NCBI GenBank assembly: GCA_963977495.1
Contig: CAXBOT010000002.1
Span: 202,700 to 266,699 of the forward strand
Direction of reading: 5' to 3'
Source of the DNA: UBA1672 sp963977495
GTDB taxonomy: Bacteria; Pseudomonadota; Alphaproteobacteria; Micavibrionales; Micavibrionaceae
DNA length: 64,000 bases
In this document: one piece after another, positions 26,675 through 35,569 of the stretch
How positions within the stretch are numbered: position 1 is the first letter of the stretch
Layout of the letters: every line of letters begins with the position of its first letter
The notes under the pieces: model-generated
What the model saw: only the letters and a program-made list of their open reading frames with translations
The model's database searches: none
What the model was told of the DNA's origin: nothing
Translations under genes and position numbers: made by a program

Positions 26675-27601
26675 ATGTATTATTTTGAAACATATAAAGA
26701 CTTAACAGATGCGGCGCGCGGATGCGTCATCGTCATCGGTAATTTTGACGGCGTGCATTTGGGGCATCAGGCTTTGCTTAATCAGGCGCGCCAAGTGGCG
26801 GATGATTTGGGCAAGGCGCTCGGCGTTTTAACATTCGAGCCGCATCCGCGTCAGCTTTTTCGCCCTGATGATCGGCCATATCGCATTACACCGCAGACAT
26901 TAAAGGCTGAGCGTCTGGATGCCAGCGGCGTGGATTATGTTTTTTCCCTGCCCTTTGATTGGGATTTTGCCAGCCAGTCTGCCGAGGATTTTGTGCAGCA
27001 TATCCTGATAGATGGCTTGCGCGCTGATCATATCGTGATTGGCTATGATTTTAAATTCGGACAATTACGCAAAGGGACGGCGCAAACAATTCGCGATGGC
27101 GGCTTGCCTGTTACGGTTGTTGAGGAGGTGCGCGATACCGCGCTGGGTGATTTATCCTCCAGCCGCGTGCGTCAATTATTGCGCCATGGTCAGATGGACG
27201 AAGCCAATGCTGTGCTTGGTTGGGATTGGGAAATACATGGCAGCGTGTTTAAAGGCGATCAACGCGGGCGCGCGCTGGGCTATCCCACGGCGAATATGGA
27301 AATGGGCGATACAGTGCATCCGGCCTATGGTATTTATGCGTGCTTTGCGCGTATTCAAGGTGAGGATGAATGGCTTATGGGGGCGTGTAATATTGGTATC
27401 CGCCCGATGTTCGAAGTTGAAACCGCGCAGGTCGAAACCTTTATTTTCGATTTTGACCGCGATATTTACGGGAAAACATTGCGGGTGCGCCCTGTCCAAC
27501 GCTTGCGCGGGGAGGCGAAGTTTAACTCGCTTGATGACCTGATCGTGCAAATGGAAAAAGATTGCCGCCAAGCGCGTGATATTCTGAGCGCAAAGCTCTG
27601 A
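26675..27601 (+). CDS. ribF: bifunctional riboflavin kinase / FAD synthetase
   Basis: Makes FMN from riboflavin and then FAD. The 308-residue protein has the N-terminal adenylyltransferase domain (VIGNFDGVHLGHQALL, TFEPHPRQLF, IGYDFKFGQLRKG, SSSRVRQLLRHG) and the C-terminal flavokinase domain with GRALGYPTANM, VHPAYGIYA, NIGIRPMF and VETFIFDFDRDIYG. The start at 26675 gives the canonical N-terminus; a GTG/ATG-type extension to 26630 adds 15 residues with no family match. No FMN riboswitch seen. Confidence 0.95.
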   Translation: MYYFETYKDLTDAARGCVIVIGNFDGVHLGHQALLNQARQVADDLGKALGVLTFEPHPRQLFRPDDRPYRITPQTLKAERLDASGVDYVFSLPFDWDFASQSAEDFVQHILIDGLRADHIVIGYDFKFGQLRKGTAQTIRDGGLPVTVVEEVRDTALGDLSSSRVRQLLRHGQMDEANAVLGWDWEIHGSVFKGDQRGRALGYPTANMEMGDTVHPAYGIYACFARIQGEDEWLMGACNIGIRPMFEVETAQVETFIFDFDRDIYGKTLRVRPVQRLRGEAKFNSLDDLIVQMEKDCRQARDILSAKL

Positions 27602-27662
27602 TTGCTGTGCGATAGATGGTTTGAAAGGCGGATATGTCACGCCGATTGAGAAAGATAAAACA

Positions 27663-28583
27663 ATGAGTATCTTCTTTTCTTTATTATTTAACTTACTGCC
27701 GCTTTATGCCTTGATCGGAGCAGGGTATTTTGCCGCGAGCAAATTGCATGTTGATAAACGTAGTCTTGGCACTTTGGCGATTTATATTTTTATGCCTGTC
27801 GTGGTGTTCGGTTTTGTCGCCGATATGGATTTCCAGCCTGCCTATCTGGCCTTGCCGATTTTTTTCTATGTGGCGAGTGTCATTGTCGGGTTGGGGTTTT
27901 TCAGGCTTGGCGGCATGGTGTATCAGGATAAACAGAAAAACCTGATGGCGATGCTCGCCTCTATGGGCAATACGGGCTATTACGGTTTGCCGCTGGTGTT
28001 GCTGTTCTTTGATAAGGACACCGTGGCGATTTATATTTTCATGACCCTTGGCGGGTTGGTGTTCGAGGCCACTGTCGGCTACTACATCGCCGCGCGCAGC
28101 AGTTTCACGGTGCGTGAAAGCTTAATCAAGCTGACGCGCTTTCCTGTCATGTATGCGATGGCGGCAGGGTTTATCGTTAATGCATCGGGCTTTGAACTGC
28201 CTGAGATATTCTGGACATATTGGGTGCATTTCAAGGGGGCATACGTCATTACCGGTATGATGATTATCGGCGCCGCGCTGGGGGGCATGGAAAAATTTGT
28301 CTTCGGCCCGCGCCTTGTGGCTTTGGTCTTCGCCGGTAAGTTCGTCATATTCCCGTTGTTAAGTTTGCTCTTTATCGCGCTGGATAAAACGGTGATGCAC
28401 TGGTTCTCGCCGGAAATTTATAATTTGCTTGTGATTGTAGCGATCGTCCCGCCCGCAGCGAATATTGCCGCCTATGCCACGCAGATGAATATAGAGCCTG
28501 AAAAGGCCGCCACCACGATATTGATCGGAACGATCTTTGCCCTGTTTTATATCCCTTGCGTGATTATGTTTATCGGTGTGTAG
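27663..28583 (+). CDS. AEC (auxin efflux carrier) family transporter
   Basis: A 306-residue inner-membrane protein with about ten helices in two five-helix halves, typical of bacterial AEC permeases: LLPLYALIGAGYFAASKLHVDKR at the N-terminus, SMGNTGYYGLPLVLLFF in the fourth helix (the N-x-G-xx-G-P-like crossover), and PPAANIAAYATQM in the second half. Substrates of relatives are organic acids such as malate, but nothing here decides it. Starts 61 bases after ribF and may be co-transcribed. Confidence 0.88.
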   Translation: MSIFFSLLFNLLPLYALIGAGYFAASKLHVDKRSLGTLAIYIFMPVVVFGFVADMDFQPAYLALPIFFYVASVIVGLGFFRLGGMVYQDKQKNLMAMLASMGNTGYYGLPLVLLFFDKDTVAIYIFMTLGGLVFEATVGYYIAARSSFTVRESLIKLTRFPVMYAMAAGFIVNASGFELPEIFWTYWVHFKGAYVITGMMIIGAALGGMEKFVFGPRLVALVFAGKFVIFPLLSLLFIALDKTVMHWFSPEIYNLLVIVAIVPPAANIAAYATQMNIEPEKAATTILIGTIFALFYIPCVIMFIGV

Positions 28584-28603
28584 AGGGGGCTAAATGCCAC
28601 AAT

Positions 28604-28620
28604 ATTGTGCAATGCACAAT
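28604..28620. promoter_or_regulatory. PhaR-like operator palindrome
   Basis: ATTGTGCAATGCACAAT is a perfect 17-base palindrome. Its core TTGTGC-N3-GCACAA is the same as in the phasin promoter at 40476-40490, suggesting one shared repressor, most likely PhaR. No polyhydroxyalkanoate gene follows here. Confidence 0.55.
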
Positions 28621-28698
28621 GCGCATGACAGCTATGCAAACTTAACGGTTCCCTTTTGATAAGAGCGGGCGTACAACTCGCCCCAGATTTACACTCCT

Positions 28699-28741
28699 AA
28701 TTATCAAATTATAGTTTTAACCCTCTTACCATTTGATAATT
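28699..28741 (+). repeat. 11-bp perfect inverted repeat (operator or RNA stem)
   Basis: AATTATCAAAT (28699-28709) and ATTTGATAATT (28731-28741) with 21 bases between. It could be a stem of a small RNA ending at the terminator at 28750-28787, or a pair of half-operators around the promoter-like TTTACA-N16-TATAGT that overlaps its left arm. Confidence 0.5.
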
Positions 28742-28749
28742 TACTTTAT

Positions 28750-28787
28750 AGCAAGGGCTCGTTTCGACACGGCTCTTGCTTTTTTTT
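28750..28787 (+). terminator. intrinsic terminator
   Basis: AGCAAG...CTTGCT outer stem extended by GU pairs, loop around TTTCGACA, then seven to eight T (28780-28787). It may end the AEC transcript or a small RNA, or act as an attenuator for the gene that begins at 28838. Confidence 0.75.
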
Positions 28788-28837
28788 GCCTTTTTCTAAT
28801 ATTATGGAATTAAGTAAGAAAATAAGGGTTTGTGTAA

Positions 28838-29850
28838 ATGGGTGATTCTTCTAATTCATATTTGAGTAGTTTATATCAGCAGGCGTTGTTCGAGGGGATT
28901 TCTGAAGATGATGTATCTTCCGTAACGTTGCATGGAAAATGCCGTTTGATTTGTGATTTGGTTGGCGCGCTCCGTGGTAAGTTGCCGCAAAGGATTATGG
29001 GGAACGGTAGAATAGCGCGTTCTTCCTTGGTGACCATCGTTGATACATTCGAGCCTTCAGAAAATTTCATGACCTTCCAATCGCAAAACAAGCACGTTTT
29101 TTCAGCGACATGACACATGATGAGTATGCGCCGCTTAGGGATAATATTACGAATTGGAATAATCTGGACATGGAAGCGCGTCAAGATACGCTTATCCAAA
29201 CGACATCGCTGCATCAATATGCGTATTTGTCGGGAGTTGCCGATAGAATTCCGATTAGCTGGGTCTTTCAAGAAAAACCCCTGCAGTCAGAGCAGTTTGG
29301 TCTGTTGATCGTCGGCGGCTTTTCAGGTGATTTAACCAGCGAATATGGACGCATTCGACAGGATGTCAGTGCCCGATCTCATTTTGATGATCCGGCAGTG
29401 GCTTTTAATACGGGGCATCATGAAACGACGCATGCTATCCAGTTTGCGTTGGCCAATGCTTATCACCATAACCGTCTTAATGCGACGCATATCCTTTATG
29501 ATGATGCGCGCATGTTTCATGCGATAGAGGTCAATAAAGCGGTAATCCCGTGCTCTGTTTTGAAACATAGCGATCAAGCGGCCTATCAACAGCAGGTGCA
29601 TGAGGTTTTGGCCAACGAAGAAGGCCACGCGATCAGTCAAGGTCTCCTTGATCTTTCACAATAAAAAAGAGCGCTCAAAACGCTTGTGGTACTTGATCTT
29701 TATGACCAGTCCCGCCATAGTGCGATTTATGAAACACGTGAATACCATAATTATTCGAATTACAGGCCCGGCTCTGATATAAAAAGAGACCGGGGTGTAG
29801 CCGTTTTTAAATTCCATGCAAATGACAGTACGTATATAAAAGGCGCATGA
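28838..29850 (+). pseudogene. broken HEXXH metallopeptidase-like gene (frameshift and in-frame stop)
   Basis: Three coding pieces look like one former gene. Piece 1 (28838-29113) starts after AAGGGTT. Piece 2 is open in another frame from 29044 through 29664, and upstream of its own ATG (29110) still reads like protein (FHDLPIAKQARFFSDM), which suggests a one-base shift near 29062-29070. Piece 2 has the zinc motif HETTH (29419-29433) and a second HEVLANEEGH. After its TAA (29662-29664), the same frame stays open for 61 protein-like codons (LDLYDQSRHSAIYETREYHNY) to a TGA at 29848. Both lesions sit next to A-runs, so sequencing error is possible. Resembles DUF6782-type putative metallopeptidases (weak). 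Confidence 0.6.
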
Positions 29851-29867
29851 ATAATGCGTAGATGATT

Positions 29868-32800
29868 ATGACAGACGAAACCAAAAAACCAGATTATAAA
29901 GACACCGTATTCTTACCGAAAACGGATTTCCCGATGCGCGCAGGCTTGCCGAAGAAAGAGCCTGAAATTATCGCGAAGTGGGATGAAATGGATCTCTATG
30001 CGCAAATGCGTGCAAGCGCTGCGGGCAAGGAAAAATTTGTTCTGCATGACGGCCCGCCTTATGCGAATGGTAATATCCATATGGGGCACGCGGTGAATAA
30101 AATCTTGAAAGACGTGGTGGTGAAATCACAAGGCATGACGGGCAAAGATGCGCCATATGTGCCGGGTTGGGATTGTCACGGTCTGCCGATTGAATGGAAG
30201 ATTGAAGAAAAATACCGTAAAGCGGGCAAGGATAAGGACGATGTTGATATCCTTGAATTCCGTGAAGAATGCCGCGTTTTCGCGCAAGAATGGGTGGATA
30301 TCCAAAGCGCGCAATTCCAACGCTTGGGCATCACAGGCGATTGGGAAAACCCATACCGCACCATGACAACCCGCGCCGAAGGCAAGATCGTGCGCGAAAT
30401 TCATAAATTCGCCTTGAATGGCGGCCTGTATAAAGGTCTGCGCCCTGTGATGTGGTCAACGGTGGAAAAAACCGCTCTGGCTGAGGCAGAGGTGGAATAT
30501 AAAGAGCATAAATCAGTGACGATCTGGGTTAAGTTTCCGATTGTACAGTGTAGAACTACTCCCGAGTTAGAGGGGTACGGGATTGTAATTTGGACAACAA
30601 CGCCTTGGACGATACCATCAAACCGTGCAATCGCCTATGGCGCGGGAATTAATTATAAGGCATTTGAAGTCACTGAAGTTACGCCTGAAAGTAATGTTGA
30701 GGTTGGTGATAAATTAATTGTTGCAGAATCTTTATTTGAGGATTTTGCTGCGAAGGCAGGAATATTGAAATGCGATATAACTAAGCAAAATAATGGGCAT
30801 GTTTTATTCTCATTTTCGAAGTTATTAGGCACAATTTGTAAGCATCCATTTGCAGATGTAGAGGCAGATAAAGAAAATTATTATAGTTATAATGTTCCTG
30901 TTCTTGATGGAAGTTTTGTCACTGATGATGCGGGGACAGGTTTTGTGCATATGGCGGGTGGCCATGGTGAGGATGACTTCCATTTGATCCGCGCTACGAA
31001 CCAAAGCCTCGGAGCAGACGAGCAAATCGAAATCACCGACAACGTCACCGATGACGGAAAGTTTCGTCCGCATGTTGGGTTGTTTGCCAGTGAAGAAATT
31101 TATACCCAAGAGGGCAAAATGGGTGGGGGGAATTTCTCTGTCCTGCGGGAACTTGCAAATGCAGGTAAGCTGCTTGCCAAAGGTTCACTCAAACATGAAT
31201 ATCCGCACTCTTGGCGTTCAAAAGCCCCGATTATTTTCCGCACCACGCCACAATGGTTTATTGAAATGGGAGAATCTGAAAAGCAAGCTGTTGAAAAATT
31301 TAAGGATATGCACAAAAGAGATCCTAATCAAGATGAATTGGATCGTATGAAATATAAGTTTGAAAATACTATAAGAACGAAGGCTCTTCAGGCGATCAAG
31401 GATACAAATTGGCATCCCGCGAAGGGCGAAGCGCGCATCAATGCGATGATCGCCAACCGTCCTGATTGGTGTATTTCACGCCAGCGTGCATGGGGCGTGC
31501 CGATTGCATTGTTCTTGCACAAAGACACAGGCGAAGTTCTGCGTGATGAAGCTGTCTTCAGCCGTATCGGTGATGCGTTTGAAGAAGAAGGCGCAGATGC
31601 ATGGTATAAAGACGGCGTGGAAGAGCGTTTTCTCGGCGATAAAGCTGACCAATACACCAAAGTCACCGACATTGTGGATGTGTGGTTTGAATCCGGTTCA
31701 ACCCACGCCTTTGTGGTTGGTGATACGCAAACATGGCCTTGTTTTGAGGGTGTGGAGCAGATTGATTTATATCTGGAAGGCTCTGACCAGCATCGTGGTT
31801 GGTTCCATTCATCCTTGCTTGAATCCGTTGGGACACGCGGGAAAGCCCCTTATAAGAACGTTTTGACCCATGGTTTTGTGCTCGATGAGAAGGGCTATAA
31901 AATGTCCAAATCGCTGGGCAATGTGGTTGACCCGCTCAAGATGATGGAGCAATACGGCGCGGATATTATCCGCCTGTGGGTGATGCTCTCTGATTATAAT
32001 GAGGATATCCGTATCGGGAAAGATACACTGAAAAACACCAGTGACTTGTACCGTCGTTTGCGTAATACGCTGCGTTTCTTGCTTGGCGCGTTGGATGGCT
32101 TCACGGCGGAAGAGCGCGTTGATCTCTCTGATGAGCGCGTACCGGAGTTGGAGCGTTATATGCTGCATAAACTCCATGAGATGGATGGTCTTGTGCGCGG
32201 GTATATTGATGATTATGAATTTGGCAAGATTGCCAAATGCTTGCATGATTTTTGTAACGAGGATTTATCAGCCTTTTATTTCGATATCCGCAAAGACCGC
32301 TTATATTGTGATCGTCCTGATTTGTTTGAACGCCGCGCCTGCCGCAGCGTCATGGCAGAGATTTTCCAGTGTTTGAGCGCGTGGCTCGCTCCGATTTTAT
32401 CCTTCACAGCCGAAGAAGCTTGGAGTCAACGTCCTGACGGCGTGTTCGAAGATGCGGATAGTGTGCATTTGCGTGAATTTCCGAAGGTGGATGATGCGTG
32501 GAAGAATGATATGCTGGCTTATGATTGGTGGTATATTATTTCTATTCGTCGGGCCGTGCTTGCTGCTATTGAACCTCATCGGGCTGATAAAGCTATTGGT
32601 TCGTCTTTAGAGGCTTGTCCACAAATACTTATTACAGATGGGATGTTAAACAGAACTGTTTCAAAGGGACTGAACCCTGATGCAGAGAGTGAAAGCTCTG
32701 TTGGGCTTGCAACATCTGAAAAATACTTAAAAATAATGAAAGGAAAGTGGGCGGATTTAGATTGGTCAGAGGTGTGTATTACATCATCTTATAGCTTGAA

Positions 32801-32999
32801 TTTTATTGATATAATGGGTGAGGAATTATTTTCTTTAAAGGATGTGCCTGGTGTTGGTGTAAAATTCCAAAAAGCCGAAGGCGAAAAATGCGAGCGTTGT
32901 TGGAAGGTTTTACCGGAGGTCAGCGAAGAAAGCGGGCATTTATGTCATCGTTGCGATGATGCGGTTAAACACGTAAATGACGATAGCAAAGCTGCGTAA
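29868..32999 (+). CDS. ileS: isoleucyl-tRNA synthetase with mosaic segments
   Basis: Charges tRNA-Ile; class I synthetase. 1043 residues, against about 940 in E. coli. Motifs: DGPPYANGNIHMGHAVNK (HIGH), the CP1 editing domain with GIVIWTTTPWTIPSNRAI and DDAGTGFVHMAGGHGEDD, YKMSKSLGNV (KMSKS), and a C-terminal zinc site CERCWKV with CHRC. Three stretches (about 30531-30935, 31258-31390, 32510-32865) are AT-rich and use AGA and ATA codons that the rest avoids. The second adds about 25 charged residues (around 470-500) absent from the usual family. The ATG at 29868 is preferred to one two codons earlier. Confidence 0.93.
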   Translation: MTDETKKPDYKDTVFLPKTDFPMRAGLPKKEPEIIAKWDEMDLYAQMRASAAGKEKFVLHDGPPYANGNIHMGHAVNKILKDVVVKSQGMTGKDAPYVPGWDCHGLPIEWKIEEKYRKAGKDKDDVDILEFREECRVFAQEWVDIQSAQFQRLGITGDWENPYRTMTTRAEGKIVREIHKFALNGGLYKGLRPVMWSTVEKTALAEAEVEYKEHKSVTIWVKFPIVQCRTTPELEGYGIVIWTTTPWTIPSNRAIAYGAGINYKAFEVTEVTPESNVEVGDKLIVAESLFEDFAAKAGILKCDITKQNNGHVLFSFSKLLGTICKHPFADVEADKENYYSYNVPVLDGSFVTDDAGTGFVHMAGGHGEDDFHLIRATNQSLGADEQIEITDNVTDDGKFRPHVGLFASEEIYTQEGKMGGGNFSVLRELANAGKLLAKGSLKHEYPHSWRSKAPIIFRTTPQWFIEMGESEKQAVEKFKDMHKRDPNQDELDRMKYKFENTIRTKALQAIKDTNWHPAKGEARINAMIANRPDWCISRQRAWGVPIALFLHKDTGEVLRDEAVFSRIGDAFEEEGADAWYKDGVEERFLGDKADQYTKVTDIVDVWFESGSTHAFVVGDTQTWPCFEGVEQIDLYLEGSDQHRGWFHSSLLESVGTRGKAPYKNVLTHGFVLDEKGYKMSKSLGNVVDPLKMMEQYGADIIRLWVMLSDYNEDIRIGKDTLKNTSDLYRRLRNTLRFLLGALDGFTAEERVDLSDERVPELERYMLHKLHEMDGLVRGYIDDYEFGKIAKCLHDFCNEDLSAFYFDIRKDRLYCDRPDLFERRACRSVMAEIFQCLSAWLAPILSFTAEEAWSQRPDGVFEDADSVHLREFPKVDDAWKNDMLAYDWWYIISIRRAVLAAIEPHRADKAIGSSLEACPQILITDGMLNRTVSKGLNPDAESESSVGLATSEKYLKIMKGKWADLDWSEVCITSSYSLNFIDIMGEELFSLKDVPGVGVKFQKAEGEKCERCWKVLPEVSEESGHLCHRCDDAVKHVNDDSKAA

Positions 33000-33214
33000 T
33001 TCTTCATAAAACCTAAAAAAAGTATTTTTTTCTGGCATTTTTCAAAAAAGGGGCGTAATTAAGCCCCCGCTTAGGAGGGGATGGATGTTTGACGTCTATA
33101 ATCTTCCGAGCATTTGATGAATACGTAAATATTGTGCTATAAATGGACTGCTTATTTTGAATTGTACATTTTTAGTTGAATAAATTTAGGTGAAAAAAGT
33201 AATTAACAGGGAAA

Positions 33215-34387
33215 ATGAAGACCATGAGTGATACATTAGATACTCAAGAGTCCGTGGTGTCAGGCCAACAGAAGCCTGAAGAAGACAATATTTCAAAAAG
33301 ACCAAGTGCTGAACTTAAAGATGCCCTGCAATTGGCAGGTGTCGCTGTGAGTGTCGCCGAAGAGGCCGTTGCAAAGGTGGAAAGAGCTGCGCAACGCCCG
33401 GATGCTGATCCGCAGAGCGTGGAAGAAGCCAGGGAAATGACAGATGCAGCTTTGCGTAGATCGCAAGAGGCACTAGGTGAGGCGCTCATCGAATCAGGTG
33501 ATTTCGAAAAAAGACAAAAGATTGATATGGATGAACTGGCAGAAATAGCCGGTAGAATCCACGAAGAGGTTAAAGCCAAGCACGAAGCAGAGCGACGTGT
33601 TAAGGAAGTTAAGGAAAGAGATCTGGCTGCCAAAGAAAAAGCGAAAGCGGAGAGACCGCCTCTTACGAAAGAAGAGCAAGCGTTAGAGGATCGCGTAAGG
33701 CAGTCAGAATTTGAAGATCTGAATAAGAAAAAGGCTCGCATGCTATTGAAGGTACGCAATAGTCTGAGCGCTGAATATTACGGTATGAAAACCAACATGG
33801 CGACACTGTATATGTTCCCTGATATGCAGGGCATAAGATTGCTTGGTGATATTGATAAAGAGGTGCCGTGGCTTGAATGTTATTACGGTATGGTCAAAGA
33901 AAGCGAGTATGGCGAGCCGACAACGCGTTTCAGAAGCGTTATTACCGCAGACCCGAAAAAGGGTTATACAATTGAAAATCAGGCAATCAGAACATTTGAT
34001 TCCGGTTTAAGAGGGATCTTCACCGACAAATGGGGCTCGGAAGCTTTTAGTGTTAAAGATAACCCTATGAGAGATATGCCGTTTGTTGAAACCAGTCGAT
34101 ATATGCGTGCGCGCTTGAAAGAGGCAGAAAATATTCATGAGAAGAAGTTTCTCGGGCGTTTATTTAAAGCTGTTTTGCTTTCGGGCGCGATCGGCGCGGC
34201 GGCCTATTATTCCGGCAATGCGGATGCGAATGAGATCAATGATGCCGTAAACAATCAGAAAACGGAACATACTTTGGTTCAGGACGCTGATAAAATGCCA
34301 AAGCCGGTGGAGTTGGATTCATTATACTATGAAGAGACACAAGACAGCCTGCCATCGGCAGAGGCAGAGGGACCTGATCCTTTATAA
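33215..34387 (+). CDS. hypothetical protein with coiled coil and C-terminal membrane helix
   Basis: A 390-residue protein not recognised as any family. Residues about 25-165 are Ala/Glu/Lys-rich and strongly predicted to form coiled coil (for example VAEEAVAKVERAAQ, AKEKAKAERPPLTKEEQALEDR). The middle (170-300) is a mixed domain with YYGMKTNMATLYMFPDMQGIRLL. One membrane helix lies at about 323-343 (VLLSGAIGAAAYYSG) followed by an acidic Ser/Pro-rich tail. A start three codons later (33224) is also possible. The 215 bases before it hold only a GGGGC/GCCCC hairpin (33051-33068) and no clear promoter. Confidence 0.6.
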   Translation: MKTMSDTLDTQESVVSGQQKPEEDNISKRPSAELKDALQLAGVAVSVAEEAVAKVERAAQRPDADPQSVEEAREMTDAALRRSQEALGEALIESGDFEKRQKIDMDELAEIAGRIHEEVKAKHEAERRVKEVKERDLAAKEKAKAERPPLTKEEQALEDRVRQSEFEDLNKKKARMLLKVRNSLSAEYYGMKTNMATLYMFPDMQGIRLLGDIDKEVPWLECYYGMVKESEYGEPTTRFRSVITADPKKGYTIENQAIRTFDSGLRGIFTDKWGSEAFSVKDNPMRDMPFVETSRYMRARLKEAENIHEKKFLGRLFKAVLLSGAIGAAAYYSGNADANEINDAVNNQKTEHTLVQDADKMPKPVELDSLYYEETQDSLPSAEAEGPDPL

Positions 34388-34455
34388 GACTAAGTCGGCG
34401 AAGTCGGTGTTATAATATGATGTCTTCTAAAGTGTTTTAGATTTACAGAATATGA

Positions 34456-35487
34456 TTATTCAGCAGAAGCGACGATTGTGTTGGAAGATGTTTCCGGCGT
34501 TGTATGCAACCACCATGCTTGACGATTGATCGAGAAAATCGGCTTATAGTGGTGGATGCTTTTAGCGTAGCGTATCTCTTTGATCTGGTTATCCAGAACA
34601 ACTGCCCCTTTTTCCGAATATACGATAAGAATGGCATGGGGCATATTTTTCTTCTGATCCTGCACAATAGCAATCCGCATGCGGTTTTCAGGGACACCTA
34701 AAACGCGCATGGCAACGTATTTTGCAATGGCGAAATCTTCGCAGTCACCGCCGCGTGTCATGAATTCGATCGGGGTTGCCCAATAATCTGATTTCCCCCA
34801 GTTTTTGCTATCCACGATGTATTTCTGTTTGTTCATCATCGCATTAACATTTTGTGCCATGTCATAAATGGAATCTGATTTATATTGTGATAGCTGAATT
34901 TTAAGGTCGTTAACGATGCGGTCTGACTTTGAATTACTTAATTCGCGATCAAAGCGTTCAAACATTTCTGTCCATTTGGTGAAGGCTTTCAAATTCGTTG
35001 ATTGCTTTTCATCGGCGCCGAACAAGGTCGGATATTGTTTTATGGCCTTGAAGGCGTGACTTCCCGCAGAAGCCAGCGTTATTCTGGCCGGAACGTCTTT
35101 AATGTCCGATGCATAGGACATTTTCATGAAACTGGTACATGACATCATATAAAGCAGCGTTGTCGCCGCGATGCGAAGCATTTTTTGCTTCAGCAATAAT
35201 CGCGATAATTGTCGCTTGGAAATAATCTGTGATTCCAACAAAATTTGTCCAAGGGGTTTGCCCGAGTTATGTTGGCGTTTCAAAATTGTTTTGAGGTCAG
35301 AAGGGGTAATAACGCCTTGCAAAACGAGGATTTCCCCGATTTTGTTACGATTAAGCGTGTTTTTAATATGTTTGAGAATACCTGTTTTCTCATATTTATG
35401 CGCTTTTATTTTTGTTTTTATATCAGCAGAACGCACTACATTCCCCTTTAATCCTAAGCGTTGATCCCTTAATATGTGTTCCACCAT
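34456..35487 (-). CDS. MshEN-like sensor domain fused to C93 (LapG-like) cysteine protease
   Basis: A 343-residue protein. Residues 49-101 contain two repeats typical of the T2SS-E N-terminal/MshEN domain: KIGEILVLQGVITPSDLKTI with LKRQ, and PLGQILLESQIISKRQLSRL with LLKQ; MshEN domains bind c-di-GMP. A membrane helix or signal anchor follows at about 104-122. The C-terminal half is a bacterial transglutaminase-like cysteine protease (BTLCP, Peptidase_C93) with Cys249 in RGGDCEDFA, His284 in MPHAILIV and Asp299 in VVLDN. LapG of this family cuts surface adhesins when c-di-GMP falls. The ATG at 35487 is chosen because the longer frame overlaps hldE. Confidence 0.8.
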   Translation of the reverse strand: MVEHILRDQRLGLKGNVVRSADIKTKIKAHKYEKTGILKHIKNTLNRNKIGEILVLQGVITPSDLKTILKRQHNSGKPLGQILLESQIISKRQLSRLLLKQKMLRIAATTLLYMMSCTSFMKMSYASDIKDVPARITLASAGSHAFKAIKQYPTLFGADEKQSTNLKAFTKWTEMFERFDRELSNSKSDRIVNDLKIQLSQYKSDSIYDMAQNVNAMMNKQKYIVDSKNWGKSDYWATPIEFMTRGGDCEDFAIAKYVAMRVLGVPENRMRIAIVQDQKKNMPHAILIVYSEKGAVVLDNQIKEIRYAKSIHHYKPIFSINRQAWWLHTTPETSSNTIVASAE

Positions 35488-35569
35488 TAAACACGAGAAA
35501 GATTGACGAATTCCTAACAAAAGCCCATAAACAGGGATATTTTTAACAATTAGTAGGTAAATTCCAGAT

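Noticed and set aside
33001..33214. Promoter for the coiled-coil gene at TTGACG-TATAAT near 33089
   Set aside because: The two boxes are only about two bases apart, so they cannot form one promoter.
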